64,000 nucleotides of DNA from JAIQFV01 sp041494885. Its GTDB lineage: Bacteria > Acidobacteriota > Terriglobia > JAIQFV01. Position numbers and translations under genes: made by a program. Below, in pieces: positions 27,054 through 36,100 of the stretch. The DNA is taken from the NCBI GenBank assembly GCA_041494885.1, contig JBGQBO010000014.1, positions 1-64,000 on the forward strand. The letters run 5' to 3'. Below the pieces are notes generated by a model, which was given only the letters and a program-made list of their open reading frames with translations, searched no databases and was not told the DNA's origin. Position 1 is the first letter of the stretch; every line of letters begins with the position of its first letter.

Positions 27054-28070
27054 TCACCCGGATTTCTTTGCAACAATCTCGTCCGCAATAACGTTGGGAG
27101 GGACGTTCTTTCTTTTGGCCATGGCCAGGATGGTCAGCGTGCGGTCGTAGATTTTCCGGATTTCCTTCGTGTTATCCTTCTTTCCCTCCAGAGTAAACCG
27201 GGCGCCGTGAATGATGGCCCCTGCATTCACGATGTAATCGGGGGCATACAGAATCCCTCGATTGACGAGTTCCTGTCCCATTTCAGGCGATGCCAACTGG
27301 TTATTGGCGGCTCCGACAACGGCCTTGGCACGGAGGCGCTTCACGTGAACCTCGTCGAGCACCCCTCCCAGAGCACACGGCGCAAAGATATCACTGCGAA
27401 TCGTAAAAATCTCTTCAGGTTCCACCACGGTGGCCTTGTACCTCTTTGCCAAGGAATGAGCCAACCGCCGATCCAGATCCGTGATAATCAGCTTGGCTTT
27501 CTCTTTGGCCAGCAACCTGGCCAGCGCTGAACCCACTTCCCCCACTCCCTGGATGCTGATCGATCGTCCTTCGAGGCTATCACGGCCCGTGGTGAACTTC
27601 AGTGTCGCACGCATCGCCTGCATCAACCCAAGGGCGGTGAGGTAACTCAAGTCACCTGCCTTCTTTTCATTAAAAACAAACTCGCATTCTTTCGCCATCG
27701 TGGCGAGATCCGCCGGCGTGATTCCGAGGTCTCTTCCCGCCAAAAAGGTGCCGTGCATAGATTCTATGATTTCGGCAAGTTGCGTGAGAGCCATCTTTCG
27801 TTTCAGCCCTTCGTGGTTCCACACAACACACTTGGCGCCGCCGCAGGGAAGGTCGGCCATGACGACCTTCCGGGTCATGGCTGCGGCCAGGCGAAGAGCA
27901 TCCTCCATGGCGGCCTCCTCATTGGGATAATTCCAGAGGCGAATGCCGCCCAAGGCCCTACCTTTCCTGAGAGTATGAATGGCCACAAACCCACGCATCC
28001 CGCTCGACTCGTGATGGAACGCAATAAGCCGTTCACAGTTCTCTTTCTGCAGTTTTTCGAAAATGGTCAT
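27054..28070 (-). CDS. Glu/Leu/Phe/Val-family amino acid dehydrogenase, leucine-dehydrogenase type
   Basis: A 338-residue enzyme with the catalytic lysines Lys68 (AAAMTRK) and Lys80 (LPCGGAK), the same numbers as in Bacillus leucine dehydrogenase. The substrate-side motif is GGIRLWNY, and the NAD-binding Rossmann motif is GVGEVGSALARLL. It would oxidatively deaminate a branched-chain or aromatic amino acid to the 2-oxo acid. Substrate preference cannot be read from sequence. It converges with the upstream VWA gene across a repeat-bearing gap and has no operon partner. Confidence 0.9.
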   Translation of the reverse strand: MTIFEKLQKENCERLIAFHHESSGMRGFVAIHTLRKGRALGGIRLWNYPNEEAAMEDALRLAAAMTRKVVMADLPCGGAKCVVWNHEGLKRKMALTQLAEIIESMHGTFLAGRDLGITPADLATMAKECEFVFNEKKAGDLSYLTALGLMQAMRATLKFTTGRDSLEGRSISIQGVGEVGSALARLLAKEKAKLIITDLDRRLAHSLAKRYKATVVEPEEIFTIRSDIFAPCALGGVLDEVHVKRLRAKAVVGAANNQLASPEMGQELVNRGILYAPDYIVNAGAIIHGARFTLEGKKDNTKEIRKIYDRTLTILAMAKRKNVPPNVIADEIVAKKSG

Positions 28071-28549
28071 CGCTGGGACTTAGGAATTGAACCGCACAGA
28101 ACTGTTCTTCCAAAAATTTTCAATTTTGTGGCGCAAAGAAACGGTTGGAAACGATGGTTCCGCAGACAATCAAATGACCGGGTTGGAGAACTAATTCAAA
28201 CCGAATGCCAGAATCGACGCCGGAAGTCGGATGTATATATCGCTCGCCGCAGCTAGTCCCGTAAACCCTGCGATAAGAATTTTAACTGTTCTATTTCTCC
28301 CATCGCGAGGCCATCCGGAGGTCAGCGAAATTCTGGAATTCAGGTTTAATTGCCTCAAAGACCACAATTTAGAGCCTGACATTCGGGACTATTATTTACA
28401 GATTTCCAGATTTGTCAAAAGAATGGACGAGAAAAATGCCAATTTGGAGAGGGATCCGACGCTTGAAAATATTGTAAGTGGTTCATTATAAATACGATAT
28501 TGTTATTTTGGGGAAAGTAAAAAATAATTCTTAAAAGGTTCGCAGATTC
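28071..28549. other. AT-rich intergenic stretch between dehydrogenase and GH35-like gene
   Basis: One plus-strand frame (28231-28491, 86 codons) encodes a partly charged helical peptide. It has no convincing ribosome binding site or family, so I do not list it as a gene. The last 80 bp, before the GH35-like stop, are strongly AT-rich. Confidence 0.45.
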
Positions 28550-31500
28550 CTAGTGCTGTAAGGGAAGTTTATAGCGCATCCTGTAACTGAAAGTCGAAGT
28601 CGGCGAGTCGAAGGGCTTGAAATAATTGATAATCTCGCCCGAATATTCCCTTGGAATTCGTTCGGTGTGGTCGATTAATTGAGCGGTCGGCCCGATGAAC
28701 TCCATGCCCAGGGCCGATGCCCCCTCCAGGTTTTCTTTACTAACGGAATTTGATGAAATGAAGCTCTGAGGTCTTGTAGGAGAGAGGGAGTGTGGAGTGA
28801 TCTGATATTCCACCTCAAAATAACCCTCGTTTCCGTGAAGGGTGATTGTTTTTTGAACGAAGCCTCCCCCGGAGGTCACATCCGGGGCCTCATAAAAAAA
28901 GCGAACGACTGCGGCGTTTCCTCCCGATTCCATGATCTGGAATTGATATGGACGATTGTGGAGTCCGAAGTATCCGCGGATCTGACGTGGAGACTTCGAG
29001 ACCGGGACATCGTTTCCCAGTGAGAACCTGTCACGTAAGGCGCCCACGCTCGTGAATATGTTCTTGCGGGTGCGCTTATCGTAGAGGACGAAGGCTCGTG
29101 CCCCTGCAAACGGAGTGACAATCAATCGCAATTCTGTATTCTCAAGGACAACCTCCGGATACCCGTCCCGGTCGAGATCCGTGGCGTACGCCACTGCCGT
29201 CCCTGGATCGAGGGTCACCATAAAAAAGGGTTTTTCGATCAGCTTGTTGTGCCCTTTGAGTATGAATTTTCCCTCGGCAAATTTGGTGGAAGGATTTATG
29301 GCGCCTTTGAGAAAGAGGTAGAGATTGAACTCATACTCTTCAACGGACTGCGCTCCAATGCTGATTTTTCTTAACGACGGGTTCAGCCGGTATCCGCTGA
29401 CTCGGATATCGATGGAAAGTTTTTCAGGACGCATGGTCGGGTTTTGCAACTCGAGTAATAACTTGGCAGGTGCGGAGCTGTTGAGGACAAGAATGGGTGG
29501 ATCGAGGGGCAAATCCAGGCTGTCCCGGATCGGCATGTGGTAGATGGATCGCAAGCTGGCTTGCAATTCACCGCCCTCACGGCTCCGAATGAAGCGGTGT
29601 GTGGGAGGATCGGTGTCCGGGGGTCGGGCTCCGCCTGACCTCGACGAGGCAGACGAAGCGCCACTTCCGGTCTTCTCGGCGTCGACGATCTGGATCGGGA
29701 TAGGACCCCCGCTTGCGGGAAAGGCGACATGAACCCACCCGCGCTCGGCATCGACACGGGTCGCCAGTGGTTGCCCTTGAAGGCTGAATCTCCAGCTTGC
29801 CGCTTCAGGGAGTTTCAAAATAATCTCTGAACTTGAGGGGGCATAGAAGCCGAGACTAAAATGGTTTACATCTCCTTCCACCGAGAACAGCTCCGCGTTC
29901 GTGGCCACAATTTCACCGCTGGTGTCCTTCGCAAAAAAGTGTTTCAAAGGAAGATGAACGGGCAGGACCAAAGCATCTCTTGGAAGCAGATGAACCTGGG
30001 GCAAATCGACGGGTTCGAGGCAGGGATTGGACGGGGGAATGGTGATCTTCAGGTCACGTGGGGATTCCGGGGAGAAGTTGACGAGGCTGACATACCCGGA
30101 GCCGGAACAGGCATGAGTCGTGGCGAGCTCAATGTCCACATCTTGCTCCTCGCCCGAAGGCAACGAGGCTGACCACTGAAGAGATCTCGTGACGAAACCC
30201 CGCGCCATTACTTCATCAATGACGGAGTTAAGCCCCGCCGAGGGGCTCGTGTTGGGCAGAGACCCGTCGCGATTCGATTCGGGACTTAGTGACTGCACTC
30301 CGACAGGCGTTTTCTCTTCTGTTCTATTCCCAGCCCCACTATAGAAATCCATTCCCAGAACCAGAACACGCCCCGATCCGATCCTGCGCTCAACACCCAC
30401 CGCGGAGCTGTTCCAATTGTCCTGGTACCGCGCAAGGGTCAGAAACTCTCCACCCATGACACCTCCCGGCCCGGAGCCCTCATACAATTCCACCTCACCG
30501 ACAGGTTTTGCTTGCGACGCTTTGGATGTGAGGAAGGACACAGTCCCGTCTTGACCATGCAGATGTCGTGTCCGTTTCAACCCCGCGAACCAATCGGCGA
30601 GTTTCCCATTCTGGGGGGCTCTCGGGAAGAAGGCCAGGGTCCCCCCGCCCTCGACAAATTCAATGAGCTTGTTTTCAGCCAACGGGCTGAGCGCCAGGCC
30701 GCGGTCTGGCTCAAAGTTGAACACGGGGACCAGCAGGAGTTTGTGGCGCCGCAGTTGTTCAATGGGCTGGTACTCCGGATCAAGGTATTCACTACTCACC
30801 CGATTAAGCATGCAGTATCGCTGCAATGCGATGGTCCCATTGGAAATGCGAAGCACATCCTCGCGCGTCAGTTTTTCCTGTGGCTGGATTGCTCCCAGCG
30901 AGTAGACGATGCCCACATCCGCCTGCTGGTGAGTCTGGGCGAGGAGATCTCCCATGCCTTGAATCAGGAGTCCATTGCGCCTCACCGCGATCCCCCGGGG
31001 TTGAGAGTTGGAATTGATGTCGATTGCCGCCTCCCAGGCGTAATAGTGATTTGTCCACGGAACCTCGTAACCCGCCGGATAAAGCGTGTCCTGGAGGGGA
31101 AAGTAGTTCAGTCCCCGCAGTCCGTGAGCAAACAAGGTGCGGGATGCCAGCAGCGTGTTTTCCGGATCAGAGGAGCGAGGGTAGGTGTCGTCACCGGGGA
31201 CGTACCAACCCGCCTGGAACTCGATAATCATGGGCGGGAACCGTGGCTGGGTTTTCAATTCCTCGACAAAAAACTGCAGGGTCCTTGAATCTCCGAATGA
31301 AAGCCGGCTGCCCCCGGTATCCATATACCATTGGCCCAGGGCCGCGATGGGGGCATGAAGGCCGGGATCAAAGCCGGCAGCGCTCACACGCATATCGGTG
31401 GGATTAATGAAGGGGATGATGTCGTCGGGGCGCCCCCCCGCGCTGACGGCCGCATCCACCAGGTCTTGTCGAAGCGTGTCCATGTACCGCCAAAAGTTGG

Positions 31501-32188
31501 GTCCGCTGTAATTGGTTCGATTGATCGCCTGGTCATCGTCTAACTGAAAGAAGAGGATGTTTCCCTGGTGGGAGGACAAATAAGGCGAGAGAACCTTCAT
31601 CACATCGAGGAACCATTTCCGAGAGTATCGCAGATGGGTTTCATTCTCGAGCCATTGCCGGGAAGCCTCCTCGGATTGGCTGGGCGAGAGCCCAGAAAGT
31701 CGTGGATAGCGTCCCTCCAAGATATCTTGAGGGGATTCCTTGTACTCAGGTCGGATGAGCAGCCAGTCAGGGTAGCCCCCGTTTTTCCATTCGTTCAAGA
31801 TCACCGGCCCCGGGCGAACAATCAACTTGAGTCCGAGCTTGAAACTCAATTGCAAGAGTCCCCGTAGATCCCGGCGAGGATTCGAGTGGCCGTCAAAGTC
31901 GAGTTGGCCCTCCTCCGGCTCGTGCCAGTTCCAAGGAATGTAAAGGTCGAGGGTATTGATGCCTAACTGGGCGTGTCGTTGCAGGGATTTTTCCCATTGG
32001 TCTCGCGGCAATCGCGAATAAAAAAATGCGGCACTGTGAGGGAAGAACGGTTTGCCCTCCACCCGAAGTTCGGGGTAGGAGTGGACCATTTCAATCTGGA
32101 CGCGACCGTTCTCGGCATTGACGATCGAGCCCGGGGCAAAGAGACCCAGGGCCAGACAAATCAGAAATGACAAACGAGCTTTCATCAT
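28550..32188 (-). CDS. Exported GH35-like beta-galactosidase homologue (1212 aa)
   Basis: A signal peptide (residues 1-25) precedes a TIM barrel resembling glycoside hydrolase family 35. It includes FFPHSAAFFYSRLPRDQW, INTLDLYIPWNWHEPEEGQLDFDG and RPGPVILNEWKNGGYPDW (Glu133). The expected nucleophile is Glu323 in MIIEFQAGWY. The strand that normally holds the acid/base Glu (QxENEYG in GH35) reads QLDDDQA at 215-221, so the acid/base position is Asp219. After the barrel (about 1-450) come beta-rich domains to the C-terminus, much longer than simple GH35 enzymes. Probably secreted and acting on a galactose-containing or related glycan, if active. No transporter or regulator is adjacent. Confidence 0.8.
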   Translation of the reverse strand: MMKARLSFLICLALGLFAPGSIVNAENGRVQIEMVHSYPELRVEGKPFFPHSAAFFYSRLPRDQWEKSLQRHAQLGINTLDLYIPWNWHEPEEGQLDFDGHSNPRRDLRGLLQLSFKLGLKLIVRPGPVILNEWKNGGYPDWLLIRPEYKESPQDILEGRYPRLSGLSPSQSEEASRQWLENETHLRYSRKWFLDVMKVLSPYLSSHQGNILFFQLDDDQAINRTNYSGPNFWRYMDTLRQDLVDAAVSAGGRPDDIIPFINPTDMRVSAAGFDPGLHAPIAALGQWYMDTGGSRLSFGDSRTLQFFVEELKTQPRFPPMIIEFQAGWYVPGDDTYPRSSDPENTLLASRTLFAHGLRGLNYFPLQDTLYPAGYEVPWTNHYYAWEAAIDINSNSQPRGIAVRRNGLLIQGMGDLLAQTHQQADVGIVYSLGAIQPQEKLTREDVLRISNGTIALQRYCMLNRVSSEYLDPEYQPIEQLRRHKLLLVPVFNFEPDRGLALSPLAENKLIEFVEGGGTLAFFPRAPQNGKLADWFAGLKRTRHLHGQDGTVSFLTSKASQAKPVGEVELYEGSGPGGVMGGEFLTLARYQDNWNSSAVGVERRIGSGRVLVLGMDFYSGAGNRTEEKTPVGVQSLSPESNRDGSLPNTSPSAGLNSVIDEVMARGFVTRSLQWSASLPSGEEQDVDIELATTHACSGSGYVSLVNFSPESPRDLKITIPPSNPCLEPVDLPQVHLLPRDALVLPVHLPLKHFFAKDTSGEIVATNAELFSVEGDVNHFSLGFYAPSSSEIILKLPEAASWRFSLQGQPLATRVDAERGWVHVAFPASGGPIPIQIVDAEKTGSGASSASSRSGGARPPDTDPPTHRFIRSREGGELQASLRSIYHMPIRDSLDLPLDPPILVLNSSAPAKLLLELQNPTMRPEKLSIDIRVSGYRLNPSLRKISIGAQSVEEYEFNLYLFLKGAINPSTKFAEGKFILKGHNKLIEKPFFMVTLDPGTAVAYATDLDRDGYPEVVLENTELRLIVTPFAGARAFVLYDKRTRKNIFTSVGALRDRFSLGNDVPVSKSPRQIRGYFGLHNRPYQFQIMESGGNAAVVRFFYEAPDVTSGGGFVQKTITLHGNEGYFEVEYQITPHSLSPTRPQSFISSNSVSKENLEGASALGMEFIGPTAQLIDHTERIPREYSGEIINYFKPFDSPTSTFSYRMRYKLPLQH

Positions 32189-32508
32189 ACTATGGCCACA
32201 AGAGGGAGTTTGAAGATCGATGAAGGCATTCTCTCGGATAGCGGGGTGGATACCGGTGAGATTCCTGAATAGAATCTCGCAGGGCTATTCAATCAAACCG
32301 AGGGCAGCGTGGCAAGCGAAAATTGCATGTCCAGGGACCGCGGGTTGGCATGAATGGAATGATACACTCGGCACGGACGAACCTCAGTAAAACTTTCGCA
32401 GCCCCCCGGGAATGGTCGGAGTGCCCATCCCGCACCAATTCAGGAAAGGATTCCGGTCACCTCCTTCTTCGAAGGTCAATCCACGGAAAGGCAAAGGGAC
32501 TTCCCCGC
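32189..32508. promoter_or_regulatory. Upstream region of the GH35-like gene with an inverted repeat
   Basis: The only structure seen is GAGATTC-N7-GAATCTC (32258-32278), extendable by two more pairs including a wobble, about 75 bp upstream of the start. It could be an operator or a leader hairpin. No gene is supported in the gap. Confidence 0.3.
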
Positions 32509-33093
32509 TTATCCAATCTCATGATAACGAAAACAAGCGATCACATGATCATTGACCATCCCGGTGGCTTGCATGTGAGCATAGCAGATGGTGGGACCAA
32601 CGAACTTGAATCCCCGCTTGATCATGTCCTTGCTCATGGCTTCGGATTGCGGGGTTTTGGCGGGAACCTCTTTCAGTGACTTCCAGGCGTTCCGGATCGG
32701 CTTGCGCCCCACAAATTGCCAAACGTAGGCATCGAAACTCCCAAACTCCTTCTGAACGGCCATAAAGGATTTGGCATTTTGAATCGCCGCCTGAATCTTC
32801 AGCCGGTTCCGAATGATCCCTTGATCAGAGAGGAGTGACGCAACCTTGTTCGCGCCGTACTTCGCGATTTTTCCGGCATCAAACCGGTCGAACGCCTTGC
32901 GGTAGTTCTCGCGTTTCTTAAGGATGGTCAGCCAACTCAGCCCTGCTTGTGCCCCCTCCAGAATCAGAAATTCCAGCAACCTTATATCCTCGTGCTCCGG
33001 CACTCCCCACTCCCGGTCGTGATACTCCACATACAGGGGGTCCGAAAGGGACCACCCGCATCTTGTTTTGATTTCATCCTGCGTCTTCCGCAT
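32509..33093 (-). CDS. tag: DNA-3-methyladenine glycosylase I
   Basis: From the ATG at 33093 the product is 194 residues, close to E. coli Tag (187). The zinc site is recognisable: Cys12 in RCGW, His25 in EYHDREWGVP, and the C-terminal His and Cys in NDHVIACF. The catalytic-pocket segment LEGAQAGLSWLTILKKRENYRKAF is typical. It excises 3-methyladenine from alkylated DNA in the first step of base excision repair. The frame is open to 33159, but the extra residues are not conserved-looking. Its 3' end lies 320 bp from the GH35-like start. Confidence 0.95.
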   Translation of the reverse strand: MRKTQDEIKTRCGWSLSDPLYVEYHDREWGVPEHEDIRLLEFLILEGAQAGLSWLTILKKRENYRKAFDRFDAGKIAKYGANKVASLLSDQGIIRNRLKIQAAIQNAKSFMAVQKEFGSFDAYVWQFVGRKPIRNAWKSLKEVPAKTPQSEAMSKDMIKRGFKFVGPTICYAHMQATGMVNDHVIACFRYHEIG

Positions 33094-33388
33094 GAGCTTC
33101 CTCCAAATATGGCGCGAAGTATCATTTGAACCCGACATGGGGCGTTTCAAGGGCGACAATGGCCCCCAGGGAGAGGAGATTAATCATCCCCTTTTGCCTT
33201 CATGGGATCCCGAGCCCAAATGGTGTCCCGCCCGACCGGGAACAAGGGCAGTCGCTTCCATGGCGTGTGAATAAACTCACTAAGTCAGCATACATAATGG
33301 GATGGGCATTTTTATCTGGACTTTGCCCCTTTGGAGTATTAGCCTGTCTCCAATCCCTTGTACTTTACAGCGTCCTTAAGGGAAAAGG

Positions 33389-34471
33389 GTGCGTCGAGTG
33401 ACTACTAGCCAAATGCAGGCTCGCCTGGCGGCATGTGTATTGCTGTTATCGTTAGTTGGTCTCCCGCTTAAAGCGCAGACCGTCAGCTCGAGATCGTCAT
33501 CGAGCACGTCTTCCGGTCAAGGCGCCAGCTTCTCCATTCGCGGAAAAGTTTACAGCGAATATACGAATATTGTCCCGGAGATTCTCGAGGTAAAGCTTGA
33601 GAAGAACTTTACCCCCGTGGAGCAGACCTACCTCCGGTCTGACCATGCCTTTGAATTTCGCAATCTTTCCACGGGTAATTATAACGTGGTGATCAAAGAC
33701 GAACGATTTGAAGATGTCAACATGGGAGTGGAGGTGTTCGGGCGATTCTCCCAAACGTTCTATGTCAACGTGGTGTTGACGCTCCGGAGGAATGACGCCG
33801 GCCAGTCCCGGGAGCTCCAGGCCGATGATGAATTGGGAGACACGGTCTCGGTGACTCTCCTCTCAAGCAAGGTTCCTGCTAAGGCCTTAAAACTGTATCG
33901 TAAAGGACTCGAACTGGATCAGAAAAAGAAATATCCTCAAGCCATCGAGGAACTGAATCAAGCAATATCAATTTTTCCTGAGTTTTATTCGGCTCAGCGC
34001 AATCTCGGTGTTCTTTATTTCATTGTGGAGAACTACTCCACCTCCGTCAACACCCTTCTGACGGCATCAAAACTGAATCCGGGCTCTGCGAAGGTCGAAT
34101 ATTTTCTCGGGCTCGACTACCTCAACCTCAATGACCTGGTGGCCGCCCAGGGTCACTTCGCAAGAGCCATCACGTTCGCCCCCCAAAAGGCCGGGGCCTA
34201 TTATTTCCAGGGATATATTTTCTTTAAACAGAACCGGCTCCAGGAGGCGGAGAAAAGCCTGAAGAAAGCCCTGGAGCTCGATGATGTCTTCAGCAGTTAT
34301 TCCAGGCTTCAGCTCGCCAACATTTACATGAAAGAGTCGCAGCTTGAGGAGGCTTATCACCAGATGGAAATTTTCCTGAAAGAGACCCCTAATGCCCAGG
34401 AAGTCTCCCAGGTGATGACAAATCTCAAAATCTTACGAGAACTCCTCGGCCAACCTCCCGATCAACCCTGA
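33389..34471 (+). CDS. Exported TPR-repeat protein
   Basis: A 360-residue protein with a signal-like N-terminus ending near LPLKAQT, then a Ser-rich linker. Residues 47-135 form a beta domain of the carboxypeptidase-regulatory type (SIRGKVYSEYTNIVPEILEVKLE). From about 165 there are five or six tetratricopeptide repeats (KALKLYRKGLELDQKKKYPQAIEELNQAISIFPEFYSAQRNLGVLYF and following). The likely role is a periplasmic scaffold or interaction protein. The GTG at 33389 after AAGGG is the chosen start; GTG 33398 is also possible. No neighbour indicates a complex. Confidence 0.8.
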   Translation: MRRVTTSQMQARLAACVLLLSLVGLPLKAQTVSSRSSSSTSSGQGASFSIRGKVYSEYTNIVPEILEVKLEKNFTPVEQTYLRSDHAFEFRNLSTGNYNVVIKDERFEDVNMGVEVFGRFSQTFYVNVVLTLRRNDAGQSRELQADDELGDTVSVTLLSSKVPAKALKLYRKGLELDQKKKYPQAIEELNQAISIFPEFYSAQRNLGVLYFIVENYSTSVNTLLTASKLNPGSAKVEYFLGLDYLNLNDLVAAQGHFARAITFAPQKAGAYYFQGYIFFKQNRLQEAEKSLKKALELDDVFSSYSRLQLANIYMKESQLEEAYHQMEIFLKETPNAQEVSQVMTNLKILRELLGQPPDQP

Positions 34472-34636
34472 CCCGCCTCCGGTCACCTTTCTCATACTGA
34501 AATCGCCTCGCCAGCTACACGTAGCTCTAGCGGGATTCCGTCTTCGGTTGGCGGGGGTATTTCTCCAGTTGGGTGGCTTTGTGTTTGAAGATTGAGGAGG
34601 GGTGAGCTTTCCAATGCACCTGTGGGTCGTGCCTAT

Positions 34637-36097
34637 CTAGGGGGTGGATACGGGTTCCGGGACATGAGCGGCCAGCTTTCGCAGAGTGCTCTCTGGCAGC
34701 CGGGTGGGGTAAACCCCGGTAAAGCACGCCGTGCAATATCGGGGGGCATCCGCTTCTACGGAGCTTTTCAAGCCGGCGAACGACAAGTACGCCAGAGAAT
34801 CCGCACCAATAAACTCCCGGATCTCCTCGACCGACCGATTCGCCGCGATCAACTCTTTCTTGGTCGGAGTGTCGATGCCGTAAAAACACGGAGAGAGGGT
34901 AGGGGGGCAACTGATGCGCACGTGGACCTCGCGAGCACCCGCCGAGCGCACCATCCGCACTATCTTCTGGCTGGTCGTTCCCCGGACGATGGAGTCGTCG
35001 ATAAGGACGACCCGCTTCCCTTCCAGGATCTCGCGCACGGGATTCAGTTTGATTTTGACGCCAAAGTGGCGGATCGTCTGCTTCGGCTCGATGAACGTGC
35101 GTCCCACGTAGTGGTTCCGAATCAGTCCAAACTGAAAGGGCAAACCAGATTCCAGTGAGAATCCGATGGCGGCAGAAACGCCGGAATCGGGGACAGGGAC
35201 AATGATATCGGCGTCCGCAGGCGCCTCGCGGGCGAGATGGCGGCCGAGCAGTTCGCGACTGCGTTGAACGGACCGCCCGAATACAATGCTATCGGGTCGG
35301 GAAAAATAAACATGTTCGAAGATGCAGAAGGAATGCTGCTGGTCCTTCACCCAGGGGATGGATTTGGTGCCCGCGGACCCGACGACAAAGATTTCCCCGG
35401 GCTCAACATCACGAAGGTAAGTGGCCTCGATCAAGTCGAACGCACAGGTTTCGGAGGCGAAGACCGTCGAATCGCCCTGCTTCCCAACACACAAGGGCCG
35501 GAAACCCTGCGGATCGCGAACGGCAAAGATGCGATCCTGAGTCATGATCAGGATCGAATAAGCCCCCTCAATCTGTCGCAATGCATCAATGAGGGCTCCT
35601 TCCAGAGTGGGTTCCGCTGACCGGGCCATCAAATGAACCACAACCTCGCTATCGCTCGTGGTTTGAAAGATCGAGCCCTCCCGTTCCAATTGGGAACGAA
35701 GTTCGGTCGCATTGGTCAGGTTTCCGTTGTGGCAGAGCGCAATCTGCCCGCGATGACAATCGACCATGATGGGCTGGGCATTCAAAACATCGCTGTCGCC
35801 GGCGGTGGAATACCGTGTATGCCCGATGGCCTGAGACCCCGCCAGTTGATCCAGCTTCTCCCGGGAAAAAATCTCCGCCACATAACCCATGCCTTTTTCA
35901 CAAAGCATCCGGTCGCCACTGCAGGACGCAATCCCTGCACTTTCCTGTCCACGGTGCTGCAAGGCATAGAGACCCAGGTAGGTGAAGCGGGCGGCGTCCG
36001 GATGACTAAAGACCCCGAAGATGCCACACTCATCGTGGAATTTGTCGTCCTCTCGCCCCGCCGGGGGAACATGTCCCGCTCTGCCGAATCTGATCAT
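34637..36097 (-). CDS. purF: Amidophosphoribosyltransferase
   Basis: A 486-residue enzyme of the Bacillus type. The N-terminal glutaminase nucleophile is Cys24 in DECGIFGV after a 23-residue propeptide. The PRPP-binding loop is VVLIDDSIVRGTTS. Cysteines positioned for a 4Fe-4S cluster are seen (FCIFEHVYF, SCPPTLSPC, YCTACF). It performs the first step of purine synthesis, PRPP plus glutamine to phosphoribosylamine. It starts 3 bp after the purL stop, so translation is probably coupled. It is the last gene of the purSQLF cluster. Confidence 0.96.
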   Translation of the reverse strand: MIRFGRAGHVPPAGREDDKFHDECGIFGVFSHPDAARFTYLGLYALQHRGQESAGIASCSGDRMLCEKGMGYVAEIFSREKLDQLAGSQAIGHTRYSTAGDSDVLNAQPIMVDCHRGQIALCHNGNLTNATELRSQLEREGSIFQTTSDSEVVVHLMARSAEPTLEGALIDALRQIEGAYSILIMTQDRIFAVRDPQGFRPLCVGKQGDSTVFASETCAFDLIEATYLRDVEPGEIFVVGSAGTKSIPWVKDQQHSFCIFEHVYFSRPDSIVFGRSVQRSRELLGRHLAREAPADADIIVPVPDSGVSAAIGFSLESGLPFQFGLIRNHYVGRTFIEPKQTIRHFGVKIKLNPVREILEGKRVVLIDDSIVRGTTSQKIVRMVRSAGAREVHVRISCPPTLSPCFYGIDTPTKKELIAANRSVEEIREFIGADSLAYLSFAGLKSSVEADAPRYCTACFTGVYPTRLPESTLRKLAAHVPEPVSTP

Positions 36098-36100
36098 GCT

